From: Clostridium sp. C2-6-12
Lineage (GTDB): Bacteria; Bacillota; Clostridia; Clostridiales; Clostridiaceae
Direction of reading: 5' to 3'
Assembly (NCBI RefSeq): GCF_009928485.1
Contig: NZ_JAABNP010000013.1
Coordinates: forward strand, 62,001 to 126,000
Length of the DNA stretch: 64,000 nt
Shown here: positions 43,428-52,318 of the stretch, piece after piece
Layout of the letters: each line of letters opens with the position of its first letter
How positions within the stretch are numbered: position 1 is the first letter of the stretch
Made by a program: the position numbers and the translations under genes
Notes under the pieces: generated by a model
The model's input: only the letters and a program-made list of their open reading frames with translations
Told to the model about the DNA's origin: nothing
The model's database searches: none

Positions 43428-45098
43428 CTATTTAGCGTATAGACGATTAATTGCACTAATCATTGACTTAATTGATGCCCTTGTAATATTGCTGTCAACA
43501 CCAACACCAAAAGTCTTATTTCCATTATCAATTCTTTCCATATATACATAAGCTGCTGCCTTTGCTTCAGAACCTGTACTTAATGCATGTTCTGTATAAT
43601 CAATAATCTTAATATTGATTAAGCTGCTTCCTGCCAAGGAGTTTTTAAATGCATCTATAGGACCATTACCTATACCTTCTCTTTCTTTTGTAACTCCATC
43701 ATGCTCTATTGTAACATTTACCTTAGTATCACCATCTTCAGCACCTTCAGATACATCTGAAATTGTACATTTTATTAATTTAAATGGCTCTTCTACCTTT
43801 AAATATTCCTTTTCAAAAGCATGCATAACTTCTGATGGAGAAACTTCTCCTTTTTGCTCTGACATCTTTTGAATAACATCAGCAAATTCTTTTTGCATAG
43901 TCTTTGGAATTTTAAATCCATAACAATGATCCATAACAAAAGCAATTCCGCCTTTTCCTGATTGACTGTTAATTCTAACTAATGCTTCATATTCCCTACC
44001 TAAATCGCTTGGATCTATAGGCAAATATGGAACTTGCCATATATTATCATGTCTTTCTTGATATTTTTTCATACCCTTATTTATAGCATCCTGATGTGAA
44101 CCTGAGAAGGCTGTAAATACAAGGTTTCCTGCATATGGGTGCCTTACATGTACTGGTATTTTAACACATCTTTCATATACTTCAATAATTTCATTTATGT
44201 TTTCAATATTTAATTCAGGATTAACACCATGAGAAAACATGTTATATGCTATATTTAACATATCTACATTTCCTGTTCTTTCTCCATTTCCAAATAAAGT
44301 TCCTTCAACTCTATCTGCTCCTGCAAGAAGTGCAAGCTCTCCATCAGCAACTCCAGTTCCCCTGTCATTGTGAGGATGAACACTTACAATTACTCTTTCT
44401 CTATCTTTAAAGTTTCTGCACATCCATTCAATTTGATCTGCATAAATATTAGGTGTATCCATTTGCACTGTTGATGGAAGATTAATTATAACCTTATTAT
44501 CTTTACTTGCTCCCCAAGTATCTAAAACAGCTTCACAGATTTCTAAAGCATATTCAACTTCTGTTCCTGTAAAACTTTCTGGTGAATATTCTAAAAATAT
44601 CTTTCCATCAAAATTTTTAACATATTCTTTAACTAATTTAGTTCCTTCAACTGCAATTTCTTTAATTTCATCTTTACTCATATTAAATACAACATCTCTT
44701 TGAAGTACTGATGTTGAATTATAGATATGAACTATTGCCTGTTTCACATCTTTTAATGCTTCAAAAGTTCTTTCAATTAGGTGTGGTCTAGCTTGTGTTA
44801 AGACTTGTACACGAACATCATCTGGAATATGATTTTCATCAACTAATTTTCTTAAAAAGTCATATTCAATTTGTGATGCTGATGGAAATCCTACTTCTAT
44901 TTCCTTAAATCCTAGCTTAACAAGCAAATTAAAAAATTCTACTTTTTCTTCAACTGTCATTGGATTTATAAGCGCTTGATTACCATCTCTTAAATCAACA
45001 CTACACCAAATAGGTGCCTTAGTTATTTCATTATCTGGCCATGTTCTGTCCTTCAATTTTATTGTCTCAAACCTTTTGTATTTTTTATAATTTAACAT
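43428..45098 (-). CDS. leuA: 2-isopropylmalate synthase LeuA
   Basis: Condenses acetyl-CoA and 2-ketoisovalerate, the first leucine-specific step. A 556-aa type-2 (LeuA_dimer-containing) enzyme: the N-terminal barrel has WCSVDLRDGNQALINPM with metal-binding Asp, GFKEIEVGFPSASQIE, VHPHNDRGTGVADGELALL with the metal HxH-type histidine region, and a GNGERTGNVDM segment; the C-terminal regulatory domain (about 430-556) includes EREGIGNGPIDAFKNSL. It carries its own promoter, leader and terminator. The rest of the leu pathway is not in the window. Confidence 0.95.
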   Translation of the reverse strand: MLNYKKYKRFETIKLKDRTWPDNEITKAPIWCSVDLRDGNQALINPMTVEEKVEFFNLLVKLGFKEIEVGFPSASQIEYDFLRKLVDENHIPDDVRVQVLTQARPHLIERTFEALKDVKQAIVHIYNSTSVLQRDVVFNMSKDEIKEIAVEGTKLVKEYVKNFDGKIFLEYSPESFTGTEVEYALEICEAVLDTWGASKDNKVIINLPSTVQMDTPNIYADQIEWMCRNFKDRERVIVSVHPHNDRGTGVADGELALLAGADRVEGTLFGNGERTGNVDMLNIAYNMFSHGVNPELNIENINEIIEVYERCVKIPVHVRHPYAGNLVFTAFSGSHQDAINKGMKKYQERHDNIWQVPYLPIDPSDLGREYEALVRINSQSGKGGIAFVMDHCYGFKIPKTMQKEFADVIQKMSEQKGEVSPSEVMHAFEKEYLKVEEPFKLIKCTISDVSEGAEDGDTKVNVTIEHDGVTKEREGIGNGPIDAFKNSLAGSSLINIKIIDYTEHALSTGSEAKAAAYVYMERIDNGNKTFGVGVDSNITRASIKSMISAINRLYAK

Positions 45099-45267
45099 TT
45101 TTTAGCCCTCCAAAATATATATTTATTATTATTTTTGCTTATATTCGTTGTGTGAGTTCCAGATATAGCCCTTCCACTACACCTCGAAGCTTAATAATAA
45201 ATATTATTTTTTTGTCTACTTTCTTATTAACCCCACCTACATCACCTCTTTAAATTTTTAGAACATT
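45099..45267 (-). promoter_or_regulatory. leuA leader RNA with internal helix
   Basis: The 169-nt leader starts near 45267. TTCG-AG-GTGT (45183-45192 region) can pair with ACAC-AA-CGAA (45143-45152 region) as two 4-bp helices around a 2x2 internal loop, within an outer AAGC/GCTT pairing. A tiny Leu-rich frame lies inside. No T-box sequence and no terminator are seen between it and leuA, so any control would be at translation or processing. Confidence 0.4.
45139..45177 (-). CDS. Possible leader peptide of leuA (12 aa, three rare Leu codons)
   Basis: GTG-started frame reading MEGLYLELTQRI, stop TAA. Its three leucines use CTA, CTG and CTC, which are unusual in this AT-rich region, where TTA and CTT dominate. 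GAGG lies only four bases before the GTG, a short spacing. The frame coincides with the upper arm of a stable-looking helix. Leucine-codon-rich leaders are classic sensors for leu genes, but no terminator follows here, so this is a weak gene call. Confidence 0.35.
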   Translation of the reverse strand: MEGLYLELTQRI

Positions 45268-45273
45268 TTCTGT

Positions 45274-45302
45274 ATTCTACCACACTACTAACTAGTTGTA
45301 AA
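45274..45302 (-). promoter_or_regulatory. leuA promoter
   Basis: TTTACA (45297-45302) and TAGAAT (45274-45279) on the minus strand, 17 bases apart, giving a start near 45267. Confidence 0.7.
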
Positions 45303-45425
45303 CATTTGAGGTTATTTTTAAACGATCTGATAACTTTTTCACTTATTTTTTATAAATTTATCAAATAATACCCTTTTTTATTCTTTTTGTATATAATATA
45401 ATAAATAATTTTCTTGGAGTTTCAT

Positions 45426-46052
45426 ATGATCTATTTATCAGCATTATTATTATGCTTATTTCTAAATTTAACTCCATTAGTGCTTTCTTTGATATATGTA
45501 AATAAAAGAATACATTTTAGCAAATCTATAATTCTTTTGTTTTCAATTATAACATCTATTGGAATTGTTGTTTTTATGTATGCTGGAAGATTGATTTTAA
45601 ATTTATTTATTCCAAAAGTCGGAAATATCTTTGGTGCTGTATGCTTAAGTCTTATTGGTGTTTATTATATAGTTGAATACATGAGGATATTAAATGAATC
45701 TGCTGGCTATGATACTTCATATTATTATGAACCTTCTTTAAATTATAGAAAACTTTTAGATTTCTCTTCTTCCATTCCTGAAATTAATAACCTAAATGAT
45801 ATTAATATATATAGCTTTATTAAATTTTCAGCAGAATTTTTACTAAATAATATTCTCATATACATTTCAGCTGGTATCACTGGCATAAATATTAATATAT
45901 GTGTATTTGTCAATTTTATTCTTTCATTAATAGTTTTTTATTTAGGATACCTTAACATTAAAGATAATATTATACTTTTTTTGGGCAGACATTTTTATTT
46001 ATTTGGAGGAATTTTATTAATAACTTTAGGATTATTGGAAACTTATCAATAA
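45426..46052 (+). CDS. YtaF/MntP-like sporulation-type membrane protein
   Basis: A 208-aa polytopic protein with six hydrophobic segments in two halves (residues 1-85 and 135-208), separated by a hydrophilic stretch around residues 95-130. Layout and the GVYYIVEYMRI segment suggest the MntP/YtaF superfamily; YtaF is a sporulation-associated membrane protein. Sequence conservation is loose, so family assignment is tentative. GGAG six bases before ATG 45426 sets the start. It is transcribed divergently from leuA, with AT-rich TATAAT-like boxes just upstream, and ends at the hairpin 46107-46150. Confidence 0.6.
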   Translation: MIYLSALLLCLFLNLTPLVLSLIYVNKRIHFSKSIILLFSIITSIGIVVFMYAGRLILNLFIPKVGNIFGAVCLSLIGVYYIVEYMRILNESAGYDTSYYYEPSLNYRKLLDFSSSIPEINNLNDINIYSFIKFSAEFLLNNILIYISAGITGININICVFVNFILSLIVFYLGYLNIKDNIILFLGRHFYLFGGILLITLGLLETYQ

Positions 46053-46106
46053 CATATTGTAACACGACTACTCAAATAAAAATTTAAATCAAAATTTTTA
46101 TAAAAA

Positions 46107-46150
46107 TGGGATAAGCCCTAGAATATTAATTAATTCTAGGGCCTATCCCA
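46107..46150. terminator. Bidirectional terminator
   Basis: TGGGATAAGCCCTAGAAT pairs with ATTCTAGGGCCTATCCCA (one mismatch) around an eight-base loop, flanked by A- and T-tracts. It closes the YtaF-like gene on plus and the LiaF-like gene on minus. Confidence 0.92.
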
Positions 46151-46244
46151 TTTTTATTATACTTCAAATTTTATATACTAATTTTTTGTTTACATAACCT
46201 AAATTCTAGCACAGATTTACTACTGACTTATAATGAGCATAGAT

Positions 46245-46751
46245 TTATTCTCCAATATTTTTTTGTTTTTTTCCAGTTATTAAATAAATTCCAATTAAAA
46301 CTAAAACTGCTGGCATAACAAGTGATGAATTTATAAATCTAAATATACTTCCAAAAATCATAGAAGCAAATGAAGTAACTGAAACCAAGGTTAAAATTCC
46401 TATAGGTATAAGCAAGCCTCTTTTTCTGCCTCCAAATATATATAATTGAAATAATCCTACTGCAACTGAAAATGGATATATAGGCCATGTATAACCTGAA
46501 AAATGCCAATTTGTTATTGATTCAAAGAAAAACAATACTCCTATTGTTGTTAAAATTCCTCCTGGAACTAGTAAACCAGGTGCTCTTCTTGTAGAAAAAT
46601 AAGCAAGTTCAAAGCATAGTCCTGGTATTAAAACAAACACTGGCCATAATCTTCCCATTCCAAAAAGCTGTATATGAAACATTTTTGATATGAATAATAA
46701 TGTTCCAACCATTATTAAAAAGAATCCCCAAAAGTAATTTTTATCTTCCAT
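46245..46751 (-). CDS. LiaF/LiaI-like membrane protein (DUF5668-type)
   Basis: A 168-aa membrane protein built of paired short hydrophobic segments: FFLIMVGTLLFISKM, LWPVFVLIPGLCFELAYF, GLLVPGGILTTIGVLFFF, TWPIYPFSVAVGLFQLYIFG, and two more before a Lys-rich tail. The WPVFVLIPG and WPIYPFSVA pairs are typical of the LiaF/LiaI transmembrane module used in envelope-stress sensing. No LiaF C-terminal domain is present. It lies downstream of the efflux operon but beyond a terminator. Confidence 0.72.
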   Translation of the reverse strand: MEDKNYFWGFFLIMVGTLLFISKMFHIQLFGMGRLWPVFVLIPGLCFELAYFSTRRAPGLLVPGGILTTIGVLFFFESITNWHFSGYTWPIYPFSVAVGLFQLYIFGGRKRGLLIPIGILTLVSVTSFASMIFGSIFRFINSSLVMPAVLVLIGIYLITGKKQKNIGE

Positions 46752-47042
46752 TTTTATCTCCCCATCTCCTAATTATTATATTTATTAATATATAAGTTCT
46801 AAATTAAATTTATAAATATTCTTCCTTACTTTTTATAATTTTACTGTATATTATTTCTTGTTACAATTAATATATCCTTAATATTTTCTTAATAATTGTA
46901 AATCATAATTTAAACTTATATTATATAATTTTCATATTATTAATCTTCAAATTAATATATTATAAATATGCATTTTATTTACTAATTTATACGGCTCCTT
47001 AAATGATATGCTGCCATTTTTATCTTTTGAAAAGGCATAAAA
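46752..47042. other. AT-rich intergenic region before the LiaF-like gene
   Basis: Holds the promoter region of the LiaF-like gene. I see no gene, riboswitch or strong palindrome. Confidence 0.35.
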
Positions 47043-47081
47043 AAATTTCTGCATTAAATTTAATTCTTAATGCAGAAATTT
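47043..47081 (-). terminator. Terminator of the efflux operon
   Basis: AAATTTCTGCATTAA pairs perfectly with TTAATGCAGAAATTT around a nine-base loop; TTTTTTTATGCC follows on the minus strand. It lies 42 bases beyond the permease stop codon. Confidence 0.92.
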
Positions 47082-47123
47082 TTATTACCCACATAGTACT
47101 CTAAAGGGCATTAACTAGTTTAA

Positions 47124-48659
47124 TTATTCATATCTTAAAGCCTCAATAGGATCAAGTTCTGCTGCTTTTTTAGCTGGATAATATCCAAAGAAAACACCAA
47201 TGAACATTGAAAACGAAAAGCTGATTAAAATTACTACTGGTGATACTGCTGTTGCATATCCCATTATTTTAGAGCCAAGGGCACCTAAGCCTAAGCCTAA
47301 ACCTATACCCAATAATCCGCCAATAGAACATATTATAATAGATTCTATTATAAACTGCATTTTAATATGACTGCTTTTAGCTCCAAGAGCCTTTCTCGTT
47401 CCAATTTCTCTAGTTCTCTCTGTAACTGATACAAGCATTATATTCATTACTCCTATTCCACCTACTACAAGTGATATTCCTGCAATTGCAGATATTGCAA
47501 GCGCAACTGTAGTCATCATAGTTGTCATGGATTCCAGCATGCTTTCCATATTACTTGCTTGAGCTTGAAACTTTGTATTTTTTTCATAAAGCTTTGACAA
47601 ATAAGTTGATAATTCAGTTGTAAAAGATTGAACTTCTACTCCATCCTTAGATTTTATAGTAAAAGTTTGATAATTCTTATTTGTAGCTGTTTTCTTTACC
47701 ACTGTTATTGGAATATATATATCTGTTGTAAGATTTTCATCAGAAGTTGTTCTATTTCCACCTGAAGATTTATATTTATATACACCTATAACTGTATATG
47801 TATGTATTGCATTAGATGTATATACTTTAATTTGTTGATTTATTGGATCTTCATATCCAAATATTCTTGTAGCTAATTTATCCGAAACTACTGCCACATC
47901 TTTTGCTCCATCAATATCATTTTGTAAAAGATATCTTCCTTCTGACATTTCCAGATTTTTAACATCTTTATATCCAATATTAGTACCTACTGTACTAATA
48001 TTAGCATAGGTTGTACTATTTTTAACTTTGCCTGAATCTCCATTTTCTGATACGCTTAATGCACTTATCTTATCACTAAATTCATCTTCTAAATCATTTA
48101 TCTGCTGCATAGTCATAAGATCTGTATCCTTAGTAGAACTGCTTGATTTACCTTGTCTTCCAAAACCTCCAGGTATTCCACCTCCACTTGCAGCTCTCAT
48201 AGCTCCTCCTGCTGGCATTCCACCTCCACCTGATGGTGCTCCTCCACTACCTTGAGGTGGTCCACCTGGTTGTGCTCCACCTCCTTGTTGTGATCCGCTG
48301 TTTGCTTGTTCCTTATTAGAAGACTGTCCATTTTTAGCCTGTGATCCACTACTGTTATTTTGTGAACTATTTTTAGCTTGAGTTCCACTGCTATTTTTTT
48401 GTGAAGAACTATTACCAAAATTTTTTGAAGTAGAATTACTTGTACTTGTTGAACTTCTTTCTTGTACGTTAACCGTAATGTTAGTTGCTCCCATTGATGC
48501 CATTGAACTTGTTAAAGAAGATGTCATTGCATTTCCCACAGATACAACTCCAATTACAGATGCAATACCTATAATTATACCAAGCATTGTGAGTAACGCA
48601 CGCATTTTATTTGATTTAAGACCTGCTATTGCAAGCATTATATTTTCTTTTATAAACAT
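47124..48659 (-). CDS. MacB/FtsX-type ABC transporter permease with low-complexity insert
   Basis: A 511-aa permease: N-terminal helix (about 15-38) with LTMLGIIIGIASVIGVVSVG, a large extracytoplasmic domain (MacB_PCD), then three helices (about 385-505) including MNIMLVSVTERTREIGTRKALGAK-type loop, the hallmark of MacB permeases. Between residues about 68 and 170 sits a Ser/Asn/Gln- then Gly/Pro-rich low-complexity stretch of roughly 100 residues (SSSQKNSSG repeats, GGPPQGSGG, GGGGMPAGG), unusual for the family. It ends the operon TolC-like, adaptor, ATPase, permease. The start overlaps the ATPase gene's end by ten bases. Confidence 0.92.
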   Translation of the reverse strand: MFIKENIMLAIAGLKSNKMRALLTMLGIIIGIASVIGVVSVGNAMTSSLTSSMASMGATNITVNVQERSSTSTSNSTSKNFGNSSSQKNSSGTQAKNSSQNNSSGSQAKNGQSSNKEQANSGSQQGGGAQPGGPPQGSGGAPSGGGGMPAGGAMRAASGGGIPGGFGRQGKSSSSTKDTDLMTMQQINDLEDEFSDKISALSVSENGDSGKVKNSTTYANISTVGTNIGYKDVKNLEMSEGRYLLQNDIDGAKDVAVVSDKLATRIFGYEDPINQQIKVYTSNAIHTYTVIGVYKYKSSGGNRTTSDENLTTDIYIPITVVKKTATNKNYQTFTIKSKDGVEVQSFTTELSTYLSKLYEKNTKFQAQASNMESMLESMTTMMTTVALAISAIAGISLVVGGIGVMNIMLVSVTERTREIGTRKALGAKSSHIKMQFIIESIIICSIGGLLGIGLGLGLGALGSKIMGYATAVSPVVILISFSFSMFIGVFFGYYPAKKAAELDPIEALRYE

Positions 48660-49387
48660 AATTTTTCCTCATTTCGAAATCTCTTATAATACTTTAGATT
48701 TTTCGTTTCAGATATTATATTTCCATCCTTTAAAGTAATTATTCTTTGAGTTTCTTCTGCAAGTTCATTATTATGAGTTATAAATACTATTGTTTTGCCT
48801 TCTTCTTCGTGAACCTTATGAAATAAATCCATAACTAATCTTCCTGTTGATGAATCAAGGGCGCCTGTTGGTTCATCTGCTAAAATTATGCTTGGGTCAT
48901 TGGCTAATGCTCTAGCAATTGCAACTCTTTGCTTTTGTCCACCAGATAATTCATTAGGTTGATGAGACATTCTATCCTTCATTCCAACTAGTTCAAGAAG
49001 CTCTTCTGCTCTTTCTTTTCTTTCTTTTCTTCCCATTCCATGGTAAAGCATAGGTAACTCAACATTTTTGAGAGCTGAACTTCTAGGAATTAGATTATAA
49101 GTTTGAAATACAAAACCAATTTGCTTATTTCTTACTTCAGACAATCCATTATCTGATATTTCATTAATATTTGTACCATCTAATATATAGTTTCCTGAAG
49201 TAGCTCTATCAAGAGCTCCAATTATATTCATTAATGTACTTTTACCAGAACCAGAAGATCCAACAATTGAAACAAATTCTCCTTCTTTTACATTTATATC
49301 AATCCCTTTTAAAATGTTTAATTGATTGGGAGATCCTATATAAAAACTTTTTGTAATATCTTTCATTTCTATAATATACTCACTCAA
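48650..49387 (-). CDS. MacB/LolD-type ABC transporter ATPase
   Basis: A 245-aa ATP-binding subunit: Walker A VGSSGSGKST, Q-loop FVFQTYNLIPR, signature LSGGQKQRVAIARAL, Walker B IILADEPTGALD and H-loop FITHN. The GALDRATSGN and PTGALDSSTG segments are typical for the MacB/LolD/FtsE group working with FtsX-type permeases. I prefer TTG at 49387 (AGGAGG eight bases upstream) to GTG 49396, which overlaps the ribosome site. It sits between the adaptor and permease genes. Confidence 0.94.
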   Translation of the reverse strand: MSEYIIEMKDITKSFYIGSPNQLNILKGIDINVKEGEFVSIVGSSGSGKSTLMNIIGALDRATSGNYILDGTNINEISDNGLSEVRNKQIGFVFQTYNLIPRSSALKNVELPMLYHGMGRKERKERAEELLELVGMKDRMSHQPNELSGGQKQRVAIARALANDPSIILADEPTGALDSSTGRLVMDLFHKVHEEEGKTIVFITHNNELAEETQRIITLKDGNIISETKNLKYYKRFRNEEKLCL

Positions 49388-49399
49388 AAAGCTCACCTC

Positions 49400-50803
49400 C
49401 TATTTATTAAATTTGCCACGTTCGATTGTAACAGTATCTCCAACTTTATAATTTGCTGGTTCACTAAGTACAATCATCCCTTCTGAAAGATCTGAACCAT
49501 CAATCTCGACACTTGTATCAGATTCCATACCTTTTGTTACTGATACTTCCTTAACTACATATTTATCACCTGTTTTTTCAGCAACATAAATTACACTTTC
49601 TCCATTATTATTTACAATTGCTCCATATGGTACAGCATATACATTAGCTTTTTCATTAGTGACAATATTTACTACTGAATTCATACCCACTTTTACCTTA
49701 TCACTTTGACCTTTTAATTGTATTTTAACAGTAAAAGATACGTCACTGCTTGTTGAATTACTTGTTGTAGATGTTGTAGTTTTACCTGTGCTACTGCTTG
49801 TACTACTATTACTTGCACTTTGAGTGCTTGAAACTGGTTCAACATTTATAACCTGTCCTTCAATAATTTCATTACCGGTTACATCTGTTGTAATTCTAGC
49901 TTTTTGTCCAACCTTTACCTTTCCAACATCTGTTTCATCAACACTAGCGTTTACTATTAAATTACCTAAATCTTGAATTACAAACAATGCTCCTGAAGCT
50001 TGAACACCTACTACTGCATTTACATTAGTTACAGTCCCATCTACTGTAGCAATTACTTTAGCATCTTCTAATTTTTTCTTTTTATCTTCAAAAGCAAGTC
50101 TGTTACTTTTGTCATCAGCACTAGCTTTTGCATTATCATAGGCTGTTTTAGCCTCATCTAAACTTTGCTTTGCATTTATTTTTTTTGCTTCTAAAGAAGC
50201 ACTTGCCTTGTCATAGTTATTTTTGGCAGTTTCATAATCTATTTTTTTATCATTTAAATCTTGTTGTGATATTTCTCCTTTATCATACATTACCTTATTA
50301 AAATCATAAGCTTTAGTTTTCTTTTCTAAATCGAGTTTTGCAGATTCAAGAGAATTTTCACCATCAATTATATCTGTATTTAAATTGTTATCATATAAAT
50401 ATTTAAGATTTTCGTATTTTTGTTTAGCACTTGTTAATGATAATTGATTTTTTGTTTCACTTGAAGTAAGACTTTGCTGAGCTTCAGCAATTTGTTCCTC
50501 TAAGGTTGTCGTATCAATTGTTGCCAAAACATCTCCTTTTTTCACTACATCCCCAACTTGAACATTAATAGACGATACATTGTATTGTAAATTTGAATAT
50601 ATATTAGTTGAATCTCCACTTTTTATTGCTCCAGAAGAATTTATAGTTGTTGCTATATTTGTTTTTTTGAGCATAGTATATTTTACAGTACTTTGAGTCG
50701 TAGCTGGTTTTGAAAATTTAACTTTATAAATCGTAAAACCTAAAATGACAACAAGCAATATACAAATCACAGCGATAACCTTTTTATTACGTAATTTATT
50801 CAT
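49400..50803 (-). CDS. HlyD/MFP-family efflux adaptor
   Basis: A 467-aa membrane-fusion protein: membrane anchor (about residues 8-28), lipoyl half-motifs (VQVGDVVKKGDVLATID and, after the hairpin, GTVTNVNAVVGVQASG), a long coiled coil (about 100-220, many E/K/Q heptads), a beta-barrel domain and a membrane-proximal domain (VPYGAIVNNNGESVIYV). A Ser/Thr-rich low-complexity loop (about 315-345) interrupts the beta barrel. ATG 50803 with AAGGAAAG upstream is chosen over the longer upstream frame. It connects the MacB-type pump to the TolC-like protein in this operon. Confidence 0.92.
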   Translation of the reverse strand: MNKLRNKKVIAVICILLVVILGFTIYKVKFSKPATTQSTVKYTMLKKTNIATTINSSGAIKSGDSTNIYSNLQYNVSSINVQVGDVVKKGDVLATIDTTTLEEQIAEAQQSLTSSETKNQLSLTSAKQKYENLKYLYDNNLNTDIIDGENSLESAKLDLEKKTKAYDFNKVMYDKGEISQQDLNDKKIDYETAKNNYDKASASLEAKKINAKQSLDEAKTAYDNAKASADDKSNRLAFEDKKKKLEDAKVIATVDGTVTNVNAVVGVQASGALFVIQDLGNLIVNASVDETDVGKVKVGQKARITTDVTGNEIIEGQVINVEPVSSTQSASNSSTSSSTGKTTTSTTSNSTSSDVSFTVKIQLKGQSDKVKVGMNSVVNIVTNEKANVYAVPYGAIVNNNGESVIYVAEKTGDKYVVKEVSVTKGMESDTSVEIDGSDLSEGMIVLSEPANYKVGDTVTIERGKFNK

Positions 50804-50864
50804 GAAACTTTCCTTACTTATAATATCTTTGTTAATTAAATGATTCTTTAACGATAGTTTCAAA

Positions 50865-52049
50865 CTAATAACCTTCTTTCATTTGAGTATACTTTAAATA
50901 TTTTAAATAACATTCATTTCTAGTTTTAATAAAAGAAGCATTGTCTTTATCCAATGTTATTTGAGAATTTTCTAATGCATTTTTAGACATATAACCATAA
51001 TCATATTGAGCTTGAGTAATTTCAAAAGTTTTTTGTTCCTGCATTATTTTTTCATAGCTGTTTTTTAAAGAATTATATGAAGACATAAGATCATTATATA
51101 ATGCTTTAAAATCAGTTTCTGCCGTATTTTCTGTTTGATTTAAGTCCATTTTTGCATTGTCTTGTTCATAATCATAAATATCTTCCTGATCATTATTATC
51201 ATAAGTATCTTCTTGATCATCTAAATTGTCGATTGCATCTTTTTTATCTTTTATGTTTTGATTATTATCAAGCATTACTGCTAAGTCCTTCTCATAATTA
51301 ATATGTGAAATAACATTAAAATCCACAGTTACATCAGTGTTGAATACAATCTTGTCATTTGGATTTAATCCAAGAGTATTACATAGCTTTATTCTATTAA
51401 GCTCTTCAGTATCCTTTGATTTATTTAAATCATTAACAGAAGTATCTCCTTGTATTTTAGAAAGATATTGATTTTTTGAAATAAATCCATTTTCATATTG
51501 AATCTTATAAATATCAGATTTTTTTTCATTATACTTTTGAGTAGCTTCACTGATCTTTTTTGTAGCCATATCATTTAAATATGATATGTATGCTTGTTGT
51601 GCTGAGTAAACTACTGTTTCAACATTTTTATCATAATTATCTTTTGCCTTTGTGAGATTCTCTTTAGCACTTTCATAATTAGACTTAGCTGTATTATAAT
51701 TTGACAAAGCTGAGTTATAGGCTGAAGTATCAACCACTCCAGTATTGGCATCAGTATAATCTGACTTACTAGGCTTAGATTTTGAATCAAAACTTTCTTT
51801 GGCATCATCACGTTTTTCTTTTGCTATTTTCAAATTATTATCAGCAATTTTAAGTGATATGTTATTTTCAATAACAATTTCCCTTATGTTTTCTAATGAT
51901 ACAATCAATGTATCATCATCTGTAGTTGCCGACTTATCTGTAGTTACAATATTGTCAGCAGTGGCTGCTTGTACACTTGTTATGTTCACCAATGATATGT
52001 TGGTTAACGTTAAGGTCATTATTAATAAACTTACAAATGCTCTTTTCAA
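50865..52049 (-). CDS. TolC-like exported coiled-coil protein
   Basis: A 394-aa exported protein. Signal peptide at 1-28 (cleavage near VQA-AT). The rest is mostly helical coiled coil with paired OEP/TolC-like repeats (VSLENIREIVIENNISLKIADNNLKIAKEKRDDAKE split over the first helix pair, and SQITLDKDNASFIKTRNECYLKYLKYTQ). A short acidic tract with duplicated DQED-YD units (about 275-300) interrupts it. A true outer-membrane channel is unexpected in a monoderm, so it probably spans the wall or serves as an adaptor. Starts with TTG; GGAGGAG six bases upstream. Confidence 0.8.
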   Translation of the reverse strand: MKRAFVSLLIMTLTLTNISLVNITSVQAATADNIVTTDKSATTDDDTLIVSLENIREIVIENNISLKIADNNLKIAKEKRDDAKESFDSKSKPSKSDYTDANTGVVDTSAYNSALSNYNTAKSNYESAKENLTKAKDNYDKNVETVVYSAQQAYISYLNDMATKKISEATQKYNEKKSDIYKIQYENGFISKNQYLSKIQGDTSVNDLNKSKDTEELNRIKLCNTLGLNPNDKIVFNTDVTVDFNVISHINYEKDLAVMLDNNQNIKDKKDAIDNLDDQEDTYDNNDQEDIYDYEQDNAKMDLNQTENTAETDFKALYNDLMSSYNSLKNSYEKIMQEQKTFEITQAQYDYGYMSKNALENSQITLDKDNASFIKTRNECYLKYLKYTQMKEGY

Positions 52050-52122
52050 TCGTGTCTCCTCCTTGATTTGTCATAATTAACCATATAATTTTATTAAAAA
52101 TATAATTATTATTGTTATTTTT

Positions 52123-52201
52123 AGTATAGTATTCAATTCTAACCTGCCTCTAAAACAAATATAAACAAAATATAAACTTATGTTAAATTTATGTTAAATT
52201 T
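52123..52201 (-). promoter_or_regulatory. Efflux-operon promoter with 11-bp direct repeats (response-regulator type)
   Basis: Upstream of the TolC-like gene a minus-strand TATACT (52123-52128) lacks a good -35. Beyond it lie direct repeats at 10-11-bp spacing: CAAATATAAA and CAAAATATAAA (52156-52176), then ATGTTAAATTT twice in perfect tandem (52180-52190, 52191-52201). Such arrays are typical OmpR-family response-regulator sites, and the OmpR-type gene lies beside it. Confidence 0.6.
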
Positions 52202-52260
52202 TTAGGATAAATAAAATTAGAAATCAACTTAGCTGAAATACTTATAATATAAAGCATAAA

Positions 52261-52312
52261 AGCCGTATTTATAATACTTTACTTATTATATAAAGTATTA
52301 TAAACACGGCTC
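52261..52312 (-). terminator. Terminator of the two-component operon
   Basis: AGCCGTATTTATAATACTTT pairs with AAAGTATTATAAACACGGCT (one mismatch) around a 12-base loop; TTTTATGC follows on minus. It separates the response-regulator gene from the efflux operon. Confidence 0.88.
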
Positions 52313-52318
52313 TAATTG

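Noticed and set aside
45099..45302. T-box riboswitch before leuA
   Set aside because: The conserved T-box sequence (AGGGTGGNACCGCG type) and the terminator are absent.
48197..48418. Frames in other phases within the Gly/Ser-rich stretch of the MacB permease gene
   Set aside because: They arise from the low-complexity DNA; the permease frame continues through it with both flanking domains intact.
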